From positions 116,374-155,239 of the forward strand of contig NZ_KB899637.1 in assembly GCF_000378405.1 (NCBI RefSeq): DNA of 38,866 nucleotides, written 5' to 3'. This document shows, in pieces, positions 1 to 9,203 of this stretch. The notes beneath the pieces were generated by a model. That model had not been told where the DNA came from. It saw nothing but the letters and a program-made list of their open reading frames with translations, and did no database searches. The position numbers and the translations under genes were made by a program. The DNA comes from Succinimonas amylolytica DSM 2873 (GTDB taxonomy: Bacteria; Pseudomonadota; Gammaproteobacteria; Enterobacterales; Succinivibrionaceae). How positions within the stretch are numbered: the stretch's first letter is position 1; each line of letters opens with the position of its first letter.

Positions 1-604
1 ACGTGGGCAATGATCGAGGAATACAGATTGGCCCGGCATTTCTTAACAAGCCCCAGGAGCTGTTTCTGATTGAAGAAATTCTCTTCTATCAGCCAGCGCC
101 TGGAATAATGGACAACAACATCCTCGTCACTCATTCCAATGTCAGTGCTCAGTATCGCCAGTGTCTTTTGCGGATTGGTTCTGTGCCGGAGAATAACAAT
201 CTTTGCCTTAATCGTATTTGGAGCTTTGGCTGTCTCTTTGGTTTCAACTATGACAGAGCCCAAAATATCAGGGTTGGATGACCTCCTCAGGTCATTGGAA
301 TCTCTGACGTTTTTCCTGAGCATGATTTCAAGGTCTCTCAGGGAGCAGTACTTATCCTGGTATTTGAAAGAGGTATTCTTCATGTGTTTCAGCATACATA
401 TCACCGGAACCCGAGTTCCCGGATTCCGGTGATTATCGGAGCCGTAGCGAACCAGGTGTCAAAAAGTACGCAATCAGCCTCAAGCCCGGAGTTCAGAGCC
501 CGCTTTATCATGGTTATTACTGTTCCCGGCTTTGATTTTGTACATTCCTCATACCGCTTCCCGATAAGAGTTCTTTTTCTCTTCCAATCCCTTAGATTTA
601 GAGG
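1..604 (-). pseudogene. IS4-type DDE transposase remnant, frameshifted and cut by the window edge
   Basis: Reading the minus strand gives the C-terminal half of an IS4-family transposase in two frames. The first piece (about 604 down to 404) contains VLFDTWFA, which carries the second catalytic Asp of the DDE triad. It hits a TGA at 401-403. One base lost near 404-412 explains the break: restoring a C gives GFPVICMLKHMKNTSF and continues cleanly to the window edge. The second piece contains YSRRWLIEENFFNQK, an exact match to the IS4 signature Y-(2)-R-(3)-E-(6)-K that holds the catalytic Glu. Upstream of 604 the frame is closed, and the N-terminal domain with the first Asp is not recognisable. 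The element is therefore dead as it stands. Its left inverted repeat would lie outside the window, and no right one is visible. Confidence 0.85.
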
Positions 605-675
605 TCAAGTTTCATTTTAGGTGTGGGAAACTCGAGATGATTGATTAGTGTTCCGGAGATATGAACCGAGATTCA

Positions 676-717
676 TAAAAAAAGCCCCGTGCCGAATAAT
701 CGGGGCACCGGGCTTGT
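676..717 (-). terminator. Rho-independent terminator after the DUF2799-like gene
   Basis: A 12-bp stem with one mismatch (AAGCCCCGTGCC against GGCACCGGGCTT at 682-715) is followed on the minus strand by a run of seven to eight T. It lies about 45 bp past the stop of the minus-strand lipoprotein gene and also screens that gene from the transposase remnant. Confidence 0.85.
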
Positions 718-761
718 CAGAAATAATCTCAGATCACTGGATTCTTAAAGAGAAGGCTTCC

Positions 762-1631
762 TTAATAATGGCACTGCTTTCTTTCTTTTGAGAAGTCAAT
801 ACGCCGGGGATGGTAGTCATGCTTGCTGTCTTCCAGCTTTCTTCTTACCCGGTGATCTGCATCCTTGAGACAGTCCCACTGCTTTCTGTACCGTTTGTAA
901 TCATGGTCATTTTCGGCATGGTCCATTTTTCTGCGGGCATCATCCATGTCCCTTCTGATTTTGTCGAGTTCCCGGTCGGCTTCGGCAATGTTGTCCCTTA
1001 TGGTCCGGGCATCACTCAGGGCCTCGGGGTAAGGCATTCTGTTAATTTCGTTACGGTAGTTTCTTACAGTAACCTTTCTGCCGTTGGCAGTGCTCAGCTT
1101 GTTGTAGTCTTCAGCGGCGTGGTAGCGGAGCTGTTCCAGGTAACGGTAGTTGCTGCGCAGTCTGTCGTAGACGTCACCCCGGTAAGCACCGCTGGACATA
1201 AGCTCGCTGACTTCCTCCAGCTTTTTGTCGATTTCCTCAACCTGCTTGCCCATGTCATAAATAACATATCCGGCCTGATATTTTCTGATGAACTCGCTTT
1301 CATTTCTGGTACCCCGGCAGATATCGGTGAGGGTGTATCCCTGAATGCCCAGATCATAGGCTCTGGATGGATTGCAGAATACTTCGGCACCTTCCCGGCG
1401 TCCCTGATTGTAGCCGCTGCGATCCACACTCACATATTTGCTGCAGGCGGATACGTATTCGCCAAGCATGCTTGAGGCCTTCCCCTGGGTACCGTCCTCA
1501 TAGCCTTTTTCATACCAGTTGGTGGCGTAGCACTCTTCCTCTGACATGACAGCACATCCGGAAATGCCGGAAAGGAGGAGTCCGGCCAGCGCTAATTCCG
1601 CAGTAATTCTCGATAATTTTAAAGTATTCAT
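762..1631 (-). CDS. DUF2799-like outer lipoprotein with a long charged C-terminal part
   Basis: The chosen start (ATG at 1631) gives a 289-residue protein with a lipoprotein signal peptide. The hydrophobic stretch ALAGLLLSGISGC ends in a lipobox Cys near residue 26; the longer frame from 1679 only adds a non-signal extension. Just after the Cys, EECYATNWYEKGYEDGTQGK matches the repeated C..(D/N)WY..GY.DG..G pattern of DUF2799 proteins, and a second imperfect copy (SGYNQGRREG) follows. The C-terminal half is highly charged, likely helical or coiled-coil, rich in Asp, Arg and Lys, and ends without a membrane segment. It probably sits on the periplasmic face of a membrane. Its function is unknown. 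It stands alone with its own terminator. Confidence 0.75.
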   Translation of the reverse strand: MNTLKLSRITAELALAGLLLSGISGCAVMSEEECYATNWYEKGYEDGTQGKASSMLGEYVSACSKYVSVDRSGYNQGRREGAEVFCNPSRAYDLGIQGYTLTDICRGTRNESEFIRKYQAGYVIYDMGKQVEEIDKKLEEVSELMSSGAYRGDVYDRLRSNYRYLEQLRYHAAEDYNKLSTANGRKVTVRNYRNEINRMPYPEALSDARTIRDNIAEADRELDKIRRDMDDARRKMDHAENDHDYKRYRKQWDCLKDADHRVRRKLEDSKHDYHPRRIDFSKERKQCHY

Positions 1632-2080
1632 TTTAGTCTCAGTTATTGTCAAACATGCTTCTGAATCTGCCGGCGGCATTTCAGAACGGAAGAAAGGATT
1701 GTATTATCCGGCGCCTCCCGAAAGTTCCAGGCGCAGTATGGAAACGAAGCATCGTCCTGAAGGTTACCGGGAACTGTCCGGAGCGGTATTTTGGGCGATC
1801 CTTCTGCCGATCCCGAAGCCGACACCCCGCTCTCAGGCGATTATATTCTGAAGACGGGAGCCGGGGGCATAATTATTCAAATCCCGTGAACTGATACGGC
1901 TTTCTGGTCCCTCGGAAATGAATAATAAGAACAGTATCACATTCCGGATACAGAGGAAGCCTGGTCCGGCTGTGCCAGGGCGTTACGCGGAGATCTGAGC
2001 TACAGCTTCTGATTTGCCGGATGTCCGGAGATCCGGCGTTTTTTACAGGCTGCTTTGCGGGGAGTTTTCTCCGGGCCGGA
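1632..2080. other. Gap between the lipoprotein and MYG1 genes, no convincing gene
   Basis: Short open frames here lack ribosome binding sites and family likeness. The promoter of the minus-strand lipoprotein should lie in the first 150 bases, but no clear -35/-10 pair stands out. The only clear structure is the hairpin at 2013-2043. Confidence 0.5.
2013..2043 (+). terminator. Possible plus-strand terminator hairpin
   Basis: A 7-bp stem, GCCGGAT and ATCCGGC, encloses 8 bases and is followed by GTTTTTT. No plus-strand gene ends just before it, so its role is unclear. It may back up the opposing minus-strand terminator or be what remains of a lost gene. Confidence 0.4.
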
Positions 2081-2112
2081 AAAAAGGGAGAAGCCGCGCG
2101 GCTTCCCCCTTC
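2081..2112 (-). terminator. Terminator of the MYG1-family gene
   Basis: On the minus strand the stem GGGGGAAGCCGC pairs with GCGGCTTCTCCC with almost no loop, and six T follow. It lies about 35 bp past the stop codon of the gene ending at 2145. Confidence 0.8.
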
Positions 2113-2144
2113 AAATGCAACGGTATTCAAAGCCGGTTACAGGC

Positions 2145-3125
2145 TTATTTGTCAGATCCGTCTATCCATTTTCGGGCCATGAGATCGATGTCCTCCCGGG
2201 TTTCCGCGCCCCCGGTGAAGCCGGAATTGTGAACAAAGGTAATGGTGCTGATACCGGAGATAGTGCGGAGTTCCTCTCCCTCCTTGCCTCTCCAGGCCAG
2301 GGGAGAGTTACAGCGGTTTATGAAGCGGGAACTTAGGGAGCCCGGCAGAGACTGTATCCGGAACCCCTTTTTGTCGGGATAGATAGCGATTTTGCAGGCG
2401 GTGAAGATATCCCAGTTGTTCATTACCGCATCAAACCACGGCAGCTTTTTGTCCAGGCGGAGAATTTCCGAGCCGTCGTAGGCTTTGATTACCTCCTCTT
2501 CCAGGAGAGTGTCGGAGACTGTTTTTATAAAGATGTTCCGATACAGGACTGCCAGTGCCTTTACGGTGTCCAGAAAGCGTTCCAGCTGTTCCTCGTCGGT
2601 ACCGTCATGTCTGTTCTGCATGGCAACTAGGTAGGGGATAACCGGGGTGTGCATAAAGAACCGGTTCACCCGGTGGTACACTGCGGTTTCACCCGGGGTT
2701 TCCGGAGCGGCGATTTGGGCGGTATAGCTGTCCAGCTGTCCGTTATCCGTGAGGTCGGTATATTCCATGACATTCCGATCCACTGTATCAAAGGCCTTTT
2801 TGAGAATGTTTTCCGGAACCTCCCCGAGATCCGGGGTTTCTGCCGCCAGCTTTTTCAGAAGCTCGGTGCCGAATTTTTTCCAGATAAGTCCTGCGGTGGC
2901 GTACTTGATCCCGTTTTCCCGGAAAATCCTGAACTCTCGGGGATGGTGATCAAAATGCTTTTCCAGATCAAACTGTCCGGATACGTCCACCACATAGTCC
3001 GCTTTTTCCATGGCTTCGGGATCCCGGGTGCGGATAAAACGAGTTTCAGGGTCAAGAAGGTAAAAAATTACCGATGCGGTGACCTCATCCGCATGAAAGG
3101 AGCCGTTGTGTGTTGCTACCAGCAT
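2145..3125 (-). CDS. MYG1 family protein (UPF0160), DHH-like metal-dependent phosphoesterase
   Basis: The start ATG at 3125 has AGGAGAT eight bases ahead and yields MLVATHNGSFHADE, the usual MYG1 N terminus; the frame upstream to 3173 does not fit the family. The product has 326 residues, the normal length. Metal-binding motifs visible are THNGSFHADE near residue 5 and KHFDHHPREF near residue 60, the DHH-like signature. The C-terminal part includes GFTGGAETREDIDLMARKW, typical of the family end. The eukaryotic homologue is a 3'-5' RNA exonuclease of nucleus and mitochondrion. The bacterial role is not settled, but nucleic acid or nucleotide phosphoesterase activity is a fair inference. It is a single gene closed by its own terminator. 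Confidence 0.88.
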   Translation of the reverse strand: MLVATHNGSFHADEVTASVIFYLLDPETRFIRTRDPEAMEKADYVVDVSGQFDLEKHFDHHPREFRIFRENGIKYATAGLIWKKFGTELLKKLAAETPDLGEVPENILKKAFDTVDRNVMEYTDLTDNGQLDSYTAQIAAPETPGETAVYHRVNRFFMHTPVIPYLVAMQNRHDGTDEEQLERFLDTVKALAVLYRNIFIKTVSDTLLEEEVIKAYDGSEILRLDKKLPWFDAVMNNWDIFTACKIAIYPDKKGFRIQSLPGSLSSRFINRCNSPLAWRGKEGEELRTISGISTITFVHNSGFTGGAETREDIDLMARKWIDGSDK

Positions 3126-3519
3126 GTTGAAATCTCCTGCCGATTTAAAAATGCCGGCACGGAGGTGTTCCATGCCGTAAGTAAATATTCTTCTTCTGTT
3201 TATATCACACCCCCGGCAAAACTGAAAAGCAATGGTATGAGCAAGATCACAAACAGGAAATGTTTTTAGTAAATTCAGGTGTTTTAATAAAAAGTTTCAG
3301 GATATGTTTTTTGGCTAAAGTATATCCGTATGATATGATAATACATTTTAACAGGTAGAAAAATTACAGTATTTAATTCTAAATCAATACCCACCTGAGC
3401 TTGCCGCAGCATACAATGCTTAAATTATTGTCGCTGTGTGCAAAAAATCAGCACTGGATAATTGACACTCCCCGAATTCCAATGACGATAACGAAGAGTT
3501 AGGACGGGCAGGGATTTCT
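3126..3519. promoter_or_regulatory. AT-rich divergent region between the MYG1 gene and the chemoreceptor, with a sigma70-like promoter
   Basis: No gene is seen. On the plus strand TTGGCT at 3311-3316 is followed after 17 bp by TATGAT at 3334-3339, a good sigma70 match about 180 bp ahead of the chemoreceptor ATG. That implies a long leader. No convincing FliA (sigma28) promoter was found, although the TAAAG at 3316-3320 superficially suggests one. Confidence 0.5.
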
Positions 3520-5157
3520 ATGACTTTTTTTTCTGATCTTAAAATCGGCTACAAGGTTCTGGCATGCTTTGCAGTGATTGTGGTCATATCCATTATCCAG
3601 GGCGTAGTAGGTACAGCATATCTGAATGGAGTATCCCGGGATCTTGAAACCGGTAATAATCTTACTACCAGAATAATTATTCCTGTAACAGATCTGAAAG
3701 CTCATTTCAGACAGCTGCGCATTTATGCCATCAGAATAGCTGCCGGGCAGCAGAAGCTCATCGATGAATATGAAAGCAAAATTGCCATCCAGCTTGAGGA
3801 AACTGCCAGTGTCATTGCCGATGTCAGCTCGGCAGCTACAGATATAAACACCAAAGAAAACGTAGAAGCAATCAGACAGGACTATCAGAAGTACGCTGGC
3901 ATATTCAAGGACCTGTATGCTATCCTCAGAGATGAATCTCAGCCACTTGAAAAAAGAGTCATGGCATCATTTGCCCTTACTAAAAAGGAAATGAAGGAAA
4001 TAGGCAATGATGCGGATGACAACATTGCAAAAATCCTGGAACGCGAAAAATTAAGATTCCAGGAGCTTAACATATCCGCCAGGGAAAAAACCAGTCCGTT
4101 AATGGTTATCTCCATTGCAGTGCTCATAATTTCCCTTGCAGTTCTGTTCTCATACCTGCTTTCAAAATCTCTGGGGGCCCGGACGCACCACCTGGCTGAT
4201 ATCGCAGACCGGGTTTCTGCCGGAGATCTTACAGTTTCGGTTAAACCAAAGAGCCGGGACGAAATCGGCAGACTGACCATCTCCATAAATTCCATGATCC
4301 AGAATTTAAAGAACATTATTTCCGCAATGAGCGGGCATTCCCGGACCATCACCGATTTTGTAACCAGGCTTGAGGACAGCAACCGGAAAATTTCTGACTC
4401 CACATCGCAGATTCTCAGTCAGACGCTGTCTATCAGCTCATCAAGTGAGGAAATGGCAGCCACCTCAAAGGAAATTGCCTCAAACTGCAACGCCGCAGCC
4501 ATGGCCTCAGAGGAAACCAGAACCACCTGCCAGAACAGCATGGAATCAGTGCGCCTGACAGCTACCAAAATCAGGAATCATTCAAGAAAAACTGCCGATG
4601 ATGCCTGCATAATCGCCAAACTGGGCGAGGAAACAAAACTGATTGACACCATCATTGCATCTATTCAGGACATTGCCAATCAGACTAACCTCCTGGCTCT
4701 GAACGCTGCGATTGAAGCCGCACGTGCCGGTGAGCACGGACGCGGATTTGCCGTTGTTTCCGACGAGGTGCGGGCTCTGGCCAGCCGCACGGCACAGTCC
4801 ACTAAGGAAATCGACAGTATGATAAAGACTATCCAGAATGAAGTTGAGGTTGCTAATGTATCATTCAGGGATACCGTGTCGCAGATGGAGGAGATTGCTG
4901 CTGAAACGGAAAATATCGAAAACAGCTTTAATCTTATTGTGAATAAGGTCAATAACGTAAACAACCAGATCAATCAGATTGCAGTTGCTACTGAAGAGCA
5001 GACTGCCACCTCTCTTGATATGTCATCGAACCTGCACAGAATTGCTCTTCTCACCAGGGAGGTCAGTTCCAGTGCTGACAGCACCCTGCAGGCAACAAAG
5101 GTTATGTCTGAGATCTCAGATGAAATGAGTGCCGATGCCAGTAAATTCGTAATCTGA
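3520..5157 (+). CDS. Methyl-accepting chemotaxis protein with a four-helix-bundle sensor
   Basis: This 545-residue transmembrane chemoreceptor has a short cytoplasmic N terminus, TM1 at about 12-33, a periplasmic helical sensor at about 34-190 (4HB_MCP type), TM2 at about 194-216, HAMP at about 217-268 and the signalling domain at about 300-520. The hairpin tip near residues 385-425 ([18 protein letters not shown], then [15 protein letters not shown]) is fully conserved and binds CheA and CheW. There is no CheR-docking pentapeptide at the C terminus, which ends SADASKFVI. The start has GGCAGGG ahead at suitable spacing. The ligand cannot be told from sequence. It stands alone, away from any che or flagellar operon in the window. 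Confidence 0.95.
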   Translation: MTFFSDLKIGYKVLACFAVIVVISIIQGVVGTAYLNGVSRDLETGNNLTTRIIIPVTDLKAHFRQLRIYAIRIAAGQQKLIDEYESKIAIQLEETASVIADVSSAATDINTKENVEAIRQDYQKYAGIFKDLYAILRDESQPLEKRVMASFALTKKEMKEIGNDADDNIAKILEREKLRFQELNISAREKTSPLMVISIAVLIISLAVLFSYLLSKSLGARTHHLADIADRVSAGDLTVSVKPKSRDEIGRLTISINSMIQNLKNIISAMSGHSRTITDFVTRLEDSNRKISDSTSQILSQTLSISSSSEEMAATSKEIASNCNAAAMASEETRTTCQNSMESVRLTATKIRNHSRKTADDACIIAKLGEETKLIDTIIASIQDIANQTNLLALNAAIEAARAGEHGRGFAVVSDEVRALASRTAQSTKEIDSMIKTIQNEVEVANVSFRDTVSQMEEIAAETENIENSFNLIVNKVNNVNNQINQIAVATEEQTATSLDMSSNLHRIALLTREVSSSADSTLQATKVMSEISDEMSADASKFVI

Positions 5158-5954
5158 CATTCCAGCGACTTTCTTAAACAGGGAGAGTATTAAGGAAAAA
5201 TAGCAGGAGCGTTTTTTTGGCGGGATTCGCTGATTATGCGGTGCAGGTTATTCATTTTAGTCTGACGCTCGCTATTGTTTTTTTTCGTATATCTTGCAGT
5301 ACCGGGTTACCGGATTCCGGTTATTGGTGTTCTTTTTGTCAAAGCCTGATCGCCGGGATGGTCAGTTTTACGCATTTCTCTTAAAACTCCTCCCTGGCGG
5401 GAATGGAAAATTTTTCTTCTCCGCAAAACTGACAGCTGTTTTTTGGTTTTTCAGCTTGCCGGATTCTCCCGGGTCTTCAGGATGTAAAAATGCGAATCCC
5501 CGGGGACGGGGCAGGATGAGCGGGAGTTACCGGAGAAAACGGGAAAACAGTCCGGTTTTACACAGGGTGTTAGAGTGATTTTGGGGATAATCTTGTGGAT
5601 AACCACGGGATTGTGTGTACATTCGGAAAAAATTCTTGATTTTTATCCGCGAGCCCGTTTTCTGTCATGCTGCTTTTTTGGTCTGTTTTCAGGAGATTCC
5701 CGGTTTTTCCGGGGAAATACCGCGGTGCCGCCTGCGACTGCTGCGGGAGTGCGTATGATTATCCGGAAGCGGTTTTCTGGAGAAAGGATGCTCATAACAG
5801 GGTATAATTGCCGGGAGAATAATCCGGCGTCTCTTCAGGCAAGAAATAATCGAGGCCTTTTCGCGGTATCTTCCGGACAGCGCAGGGCTGATCCGAACAT
5901 GGCTGACGAAGAGCCTGAGAGGCACGGAATTTATAAAAACAGGCGAAGCTGTCC
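5158..5954. other. 797-bp gap with no convincing gene
   Basis: Two overlapping plus-strand frames (about 5294-5578 and 5575-5958) look random: no ribosome binding site, no domain, skewed composition. An imperfect stem of AATAGCaGGAGCG (5199-5211) and CGCTCGCTATT (5266-5276), with a loop of over 50 bases and eight T at 5278-5285, may terminate the chemoreceptor mRNA. Perfect and near-perfect DnaA-box 9-mers at 5583-5602 are most likely chance. The promoter of the next gene must lie near the end of this gap. Confidence 0.4.
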
Positions 5955-6704
5955 ATGATTTACAATTCTGATCCCGGCAATGCGCCGTATGATGACTATA
6001 CCGAGGGGGTGTCCGAAAAAGGCCAGAACAGGGTTCTGGCCTTTATGGATACCCTGTCCGGCATGCTCAGGGAAATGTTTCCCAGGTGTCCCCGCTTTAT
6101 GACGGACAGCCTCTGGGGCTATATTCCGGGCGTGCTTCTGGCGATGTTTTTTATTTCCATGTGGGAGTTTTCCGATGCTCATAACTCCAGGGTGCTGGAG
6201 CTCAATCAGACTGTTATGAGCAGCTTCCGGTCCATGGATGATGTCCGGGACAGACTGGGGGACGATTATTACTGGCATTATGCTGAAGGGGATTTCGAGA
6301 CTTTTGTCTACTCATATGCCGATCGCCTTCCCGCCATTACCAGTCAGGAGTTTGACTGCTTTGCCAGGAAGTACCGGAAGCGCATTAAGCGCGAGATTGT
6401 TCCCGGAAAGTACAACAAATCTCCCACCAGGATGTCCGCCTGGGCTAAAAAAACAGCCACCGTCAGGGAAAATTCTGCTGATGGGGGACTCACCAAAAAG
6501 GATCTCAGGGGAGAAATCACGGTTTCCCGGGTGCGCAGTAATTCAGGTCCGGACAGCGTTTCCCGGATCCGGAGCTCCTGGATTTCGGATATCATGAAGG
6601 TGGATCTGACACCGGAGGAGACGGACAGATTTACTTCGGAAACCTATCTTAGGATTACCATGTTTCAGGGCTGCAGCTATGATGACTACTTTAATGATGA
6701 CTAG
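5955..6704 (+). CDS. Hypothetical protein with one membrane anchor
   Basis: The protein has 249 residues and I do not recognise a family. About 50 hydrophilic residues precede one hydrophobic helix (LWGYIPGVLLAMFFISMW, about residues 53-70). Then comes a soluble, charged region with a basic middle (RKYRKRIKREIVPGKYNKS) and an acidic end (SYDDYFNDD). The anchor looks like a signal-anchor rather than a cleaved peptide. The stop lies about 45 bp ahead of the dusC start in the same direction, so they may share a message. The ribosome binding site is weak (GGCGAAG). The frame is long and free of stops, with codon use like its neighbours. Confidence 0.6.
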   Translation: MIYNSDPGNAPYDDYTEGVSEKGQNRVLAFMDTLSGMLREMFPRCPRFMTDSLWGYIPGVLLAMFFISMWEFSDAHNSRVLELNQTVMSSFRSMDDVRDRLGDDYYWHYAEGDFETFVYSYADRLPAITSQEFDCFARKYRKRIKREIVPGKYNKSPTRMSAWAKKTATVRENSADGGLTKKDLRGEITVSRVRSNSGPDSVSRIRSSWISDIMKVDLTPEETDRFTSETYLRITMFQGCSYDDYFNDD

Positions 6705-6749
6705 TGCTGCCGGAGCCTGTCCGGTACTGTGCAGCTGCCGGAGATCATG

Positions 6750-7733
6750 ATGGACGGGATGATTGTTCTGGCTCCGATGGAAGGAGTGCTTGACTATTCC
6801 ATGCGGCGGCTTCTTACTGAAATTAACCGCTACGACTGGTGTGTCAGCGAGTTTGTCAGGGTTTCCGATGTGGTGGTGTCCCAGAAGGTGTTTTTCAAGG
6901 AAGTTCCGGAGCTTCTGGAGGGCGGAACCACCGCTTCAGGAACTCCGGTGTGGGTACAGCTTCTGGGATCCCGGCCGGATATCGTGGCAGAAAGTGCCAT
7001 GGTGGCCGTAAAGCTGGGTGCCCCCGGAATTGATCTCAATTTCGGCTGTCCCAGCAGGCTGGTAAACAAATCCATGGGCGGGGCGGCAGTGCTTAGGAAT
7101 CCCGCGCTTGTGGGCGATGTGGCCCGGGCGGTGCGGGATATGGTACCTCCGGAGATTCCGGTGACTGCCAAGATCCGGCTGGGATGGGACGATGCCGCGG
7201 AGGCTCCCGAGATTATCAGGAACCTGGACCGGGCAGCGGTCAGCCGCATTACGATTCATGCCAGAACCCGGAATGATGTCTATACCCCGGGAACTGTCAA
7301 ATGGGAGGCGGTGCAGCCACTTTCTGAGCTCACGAAAATTCCCCTGATAATAAACGGGGATATTACCGGTCCTGATTCTGCCAGGGAGGCCTTAAGACTT
7401 TCGGGGCTTCAGGATATCATGGTCGGCAGACAGGCGGTTTCCGTACCTAATCTGGAAAGGGTGCTCCGAACCGGAGCAGAGCCCATGACGGCAGTTGCCT
7501 CGCTCAGGACCTGTCTCAGTTTTGAGGAGATTCTTTCCTCAAGAATGGCGGAGCATTACCGCAAGGCCCGTATCAAGCAGTTTCTGGGATATGTCCGGAA
7601 GGCCCGGCCGGAGATTCAGGATCTGTTTCGGGAGGTGTGTCTCCGGGAGGGCCTTTCCGAGATCATTGCAGTGCTGGAGGACGGTATCCGGAATCCGGGA
7701 CGCTATTCTCTGGATGCTTGCTGTTCGGAATAA
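6750..7733 (+). CDS. dusC: tRNA-dihydrouridine(16) synthase DusC
   Basis: This FMN enzyme reduces uridine in the tRNA D-loop, position 16 for DusC. About 327 residues form a TIM barrel plus a helical C-terminal domain. Visible motifs are the N-terminal VLAPMEGVLD (FMN site), the catalytic Cys in LNFGCPSRLVNKS with the following GGAAVL, AKIRLG, ITIHARTR and INGDI (phosphate binding). LNFGCPSRLVNK and EFVRV are closer to DusC than to DusA or DusB. GGAG sits six bases ahead of the ATG at 6750; ATGs at 6747 and 6759 and a GTG at 6729 are in-frame alternatives. yciA starts 18 bp after the stop, so the two are likely cotranscribed. Confidence 0.9.
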   Translation: MDGMIVLAPMEGVLDYSMRRLLTEINRYDWCVSEFVRVSDVVVSQKVFFKEVPELLEGGTTASGTPVWVQLLGSRPDIVAESAMVAVKLGAPGIDLNFGCPSRLVNKSMGGAAVLRNPALVGDVARAVRDMVPPEIPVTAKIRLGWDDAAEAPEIIRNLDRAAVSRITIHARTRNDVYTPGTVKWEAVQPLSELTKIPLIINGDITGPDSAREALRLSGLQDIMVGRQAVSVPNLERVLRTGAEPMTAVASLRTCLSFEEILSSRMAEHYRKARIKQFLGYVRKARPEIQDLFREVCLREGLSEIIAVLEDGIRNPGRYSLDACCSE

Positions 7734-7751
7734 CCTAGGGAGAGCTTTTTT

Positions 7752-8237
7752 ATGACAAACGAATGCCGGGAAGATGCTAGTACCGGAGCTGCTAATCAGC
7801 CGGAAACTCCGGCAGGAATTCTGATGCTGAGAGCCATGTCGATGCCTGCCGATGCCAATCCCAACGGCGATGTTTTCGGGGGGTGGATTATGTCCCAGAT
7901 GGACGCCGCCGGAGCCATGATGGCTTATGAAATGTGCCGGGGAAAGGTAGTAACCGTGGCGGTGGATGAAATTGTGTTCCGGAATCCGGTGAAGGTGGGG
8001 GATGTGGTCTGCGTCTATGCCCGCTGCATCCATATCGGGAACACCTCTCTTAAGATTCAGCTGCAGTTCTGGACTAAGAGAAACAGCAGTGCCCGGGCCT
8101 CCCGGGTAAAGGTTGCCGAATCCGGCTTCACCTATGTGGCAGTGGATGATTTCGGCAAAAAAAGACCGCTGCCGGAATATCTTACTGAGAACCGGGAAGA
8201 AATTCTCAGAACCGGATATCCCCAGGATCTCTGCTGA
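7752..8237 (+). CDS. yciA: Acyl-CoA thioesterase YciA
   Basis: This 161-residue hotdog-fold thioesterase hydrolyses acyl-CoA to free acid and CoA, in the cytoplasm. The key block NPNGDVFGGWIMSQMDAAG, with the catalytic Asp of the YciA/BACH family, lies at about residues 36-54, followed by VTVAVDEIVFRNPVKVGDVV. The usual E. coli protein is about 132 residues. The extra length here is an unconserved N-terminal lead of about 20 residues and a short tail. GGGAGA precedes the ATG. It follows dusC closely and ends at a strong terminator. Confidence 0.93.
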   Translation: MTNECREDASTGAANQPETPAGILMLRAMSMPADANPNGDVFGGWIMSQMDAAGAMMAYEMCRGKVVTVAVDEIVFRNPVKVGDVVCVYARCIHIGNTSLKIQLQFWTKRNSSARASRVKVAESGFTYVAVDDFGKKRPLPEYLTENREEILRTGYPQDLC

Positions 8238-8288
8238 AACAGCAGGCGGGCCAGAAAGTTTTTTCTGTGCCGCCGGGGTGTTGCAGGC

Positions 8289-8323
8289 AAAAAGAGGTAG
8301 CAGCCGGGCTGCTACCTCTTTTC
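8289..8323. terminator. Bidirectional terminator between yciA and flavodoxin
   Basis: The perfect stem AGAGGTAGCAGCC/GGGCTGCTACCTCT is flanked by A-runs on the left and T-runs on the right. It can end both the plus-strand yciA message and the minus-strand flavodoxin message. Confidence 0.92.
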
Positions 8324-8341
8324 CTGCCGAGATTTCGGGGC

Positions 8342-8869
8342 TTATGCGATTCCTGCTTCGCCCTTGATCTGATCCAGCCACAGAGCCACTCTCTCCGGGG
8401 TCAGATCGGACTGGTTGTCCTCGTCCAGAGCCAGACCGGCGAATTTGGTGCTGTCTCCCTCCAGAAGTGACAGGGTGCTGTTAAAGGTATAGGTGTTATT
8501 GGGCCAGGCACCAATCAGCTTAACCCCCTTTTCGAGGAGCAGATGGTAAAGATGCCCCATGCCGTCGATAAAGTAATCGGCATACTCTATCTGATCGCCC
8601 AGACCGAACAGGGCGAAGGTTCTGCCCTGGAGATCCAGATCGGCCAGCTTGTCCTTGAACTGATCCATGTCGCCCTGCATCTCGCCGAGATACCAGGTAG
8701 AGGTTCCCAGGATGACCAGGTCGTAGTTCAGGAGAACGGAGGCATCTGCCACGGAGCGCACATCGAACACGTCAGCCACGTCATCACCCAGAAGTTCCTT
8801 CATAAGCTGTGCGGCTTCTTCAGTATGACCGGTGTCGGAGCCGTAAAAAATTCCTACTTTCTTTGCCAT
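8342..8869 (-). CDS. fldA: Long-chain flavodoxin
   Basis: This FMN electron carrier in the cytoplasm serves partners such as pyruvate:flavodoxin oxidoreductase, radical-SAM activases or IspG/H. It has 175 residues, matching the long-chain class. The FMN phosphate loop is GSDTGHTE at about residues 9-16. STWYLGEMQGDMDQF holds the first aromatic flavin-stacking loop, and GLGDQIEYADYFIDGMGHLY is the second flavin loop plus the long-chain insertion. The start at 8869 gives the usual MAKKVGIFYGS; frames reaching upstream to 8962 are not family-like. It is transcribed alone, divergent from pykA. Confidence 0.95.
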   Translation of the reverse strand: MAKKVGIFYGSDTGHTEEAAQLMKELLGDDVADVFDVRSVADASVLLNYDLVILGTSTWYLGEMQGDMDQFKDKLADLDLQGRTFALFGLGDQIEYADYFIDGMGHLYHLLLEKGVKLIGAWPNNTYTFNSTLSLLEGDSTKFAGLALDEDNQSDLTPERVALWLDQIKGEAGIA

Positions 8870-9203
8870 ATAAAATTCCATATGCTTAAGGGGGCGGATA
8901 CCGCCGCTCTTCGGGGGGATCCCCGGTGCGGGCGAATGCCGTCTCCCCGGACGAAAAACCATGCTGAGGTAATATTATCACATCGGAGATGAAGTGTCCC
9001 CTATGAGCAGGAGGATCTTCCCGGCAGATGATAATAATTTTCGGGGAACCGGGATGAATACGTTTTCATAAATATGGCGTTTTTTTGCCCCCTGGGCATT
9101 CTTTTGGGGTATCATGTAGGGAAAGAAACGGAACAGCAATGTTTTCCGGCTAAAGATAACGGGATTATTCCGGATCGGACTAAAATGAAAGACAGGTGAC
9201 AGA
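8870..9203. promoter_or_regulatory. Divergent promoter region of flavodoxin and pykA
   Basis: No gene is seen. On the plus strand TATCAT at 9110-9115 could be the pykA -10, with a weak -35. On the minus strand TAATAT, near 8972-8977, could serve flavodoxin. Neither has a clear consensus partner. No Fur-like 19-bp palindrome was seen. Confidence 0.35.

Noticed and set aside
1873-2130. Minus-strand frame between the MYG1 and lipoprotein genes
   Set aside because: It starts inside the MYG1 terminator and has no ribosome binding site or recognisable domain.
3311-3339. A sigma28 (FliA) promoter for the chemoreceptor
   Set aside because: TAAAG is present but the GCCGATAA-type partner is missing; the region fits a sigma70 promoter better.
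5583-5602. DnaA-box-like 9-mers, also TTATACACA at 38325
   Set aside because: About one perfect match is expected by chance in a window this size; no cluster, no AT-rich unwinding region and no dnaA/dnaN nearby.
5294-5958. Two overlapping plus-strand frames in the gap after the chemoreceptor
   Set aside because: No ribosome binding site, no domain, random-looking composition.
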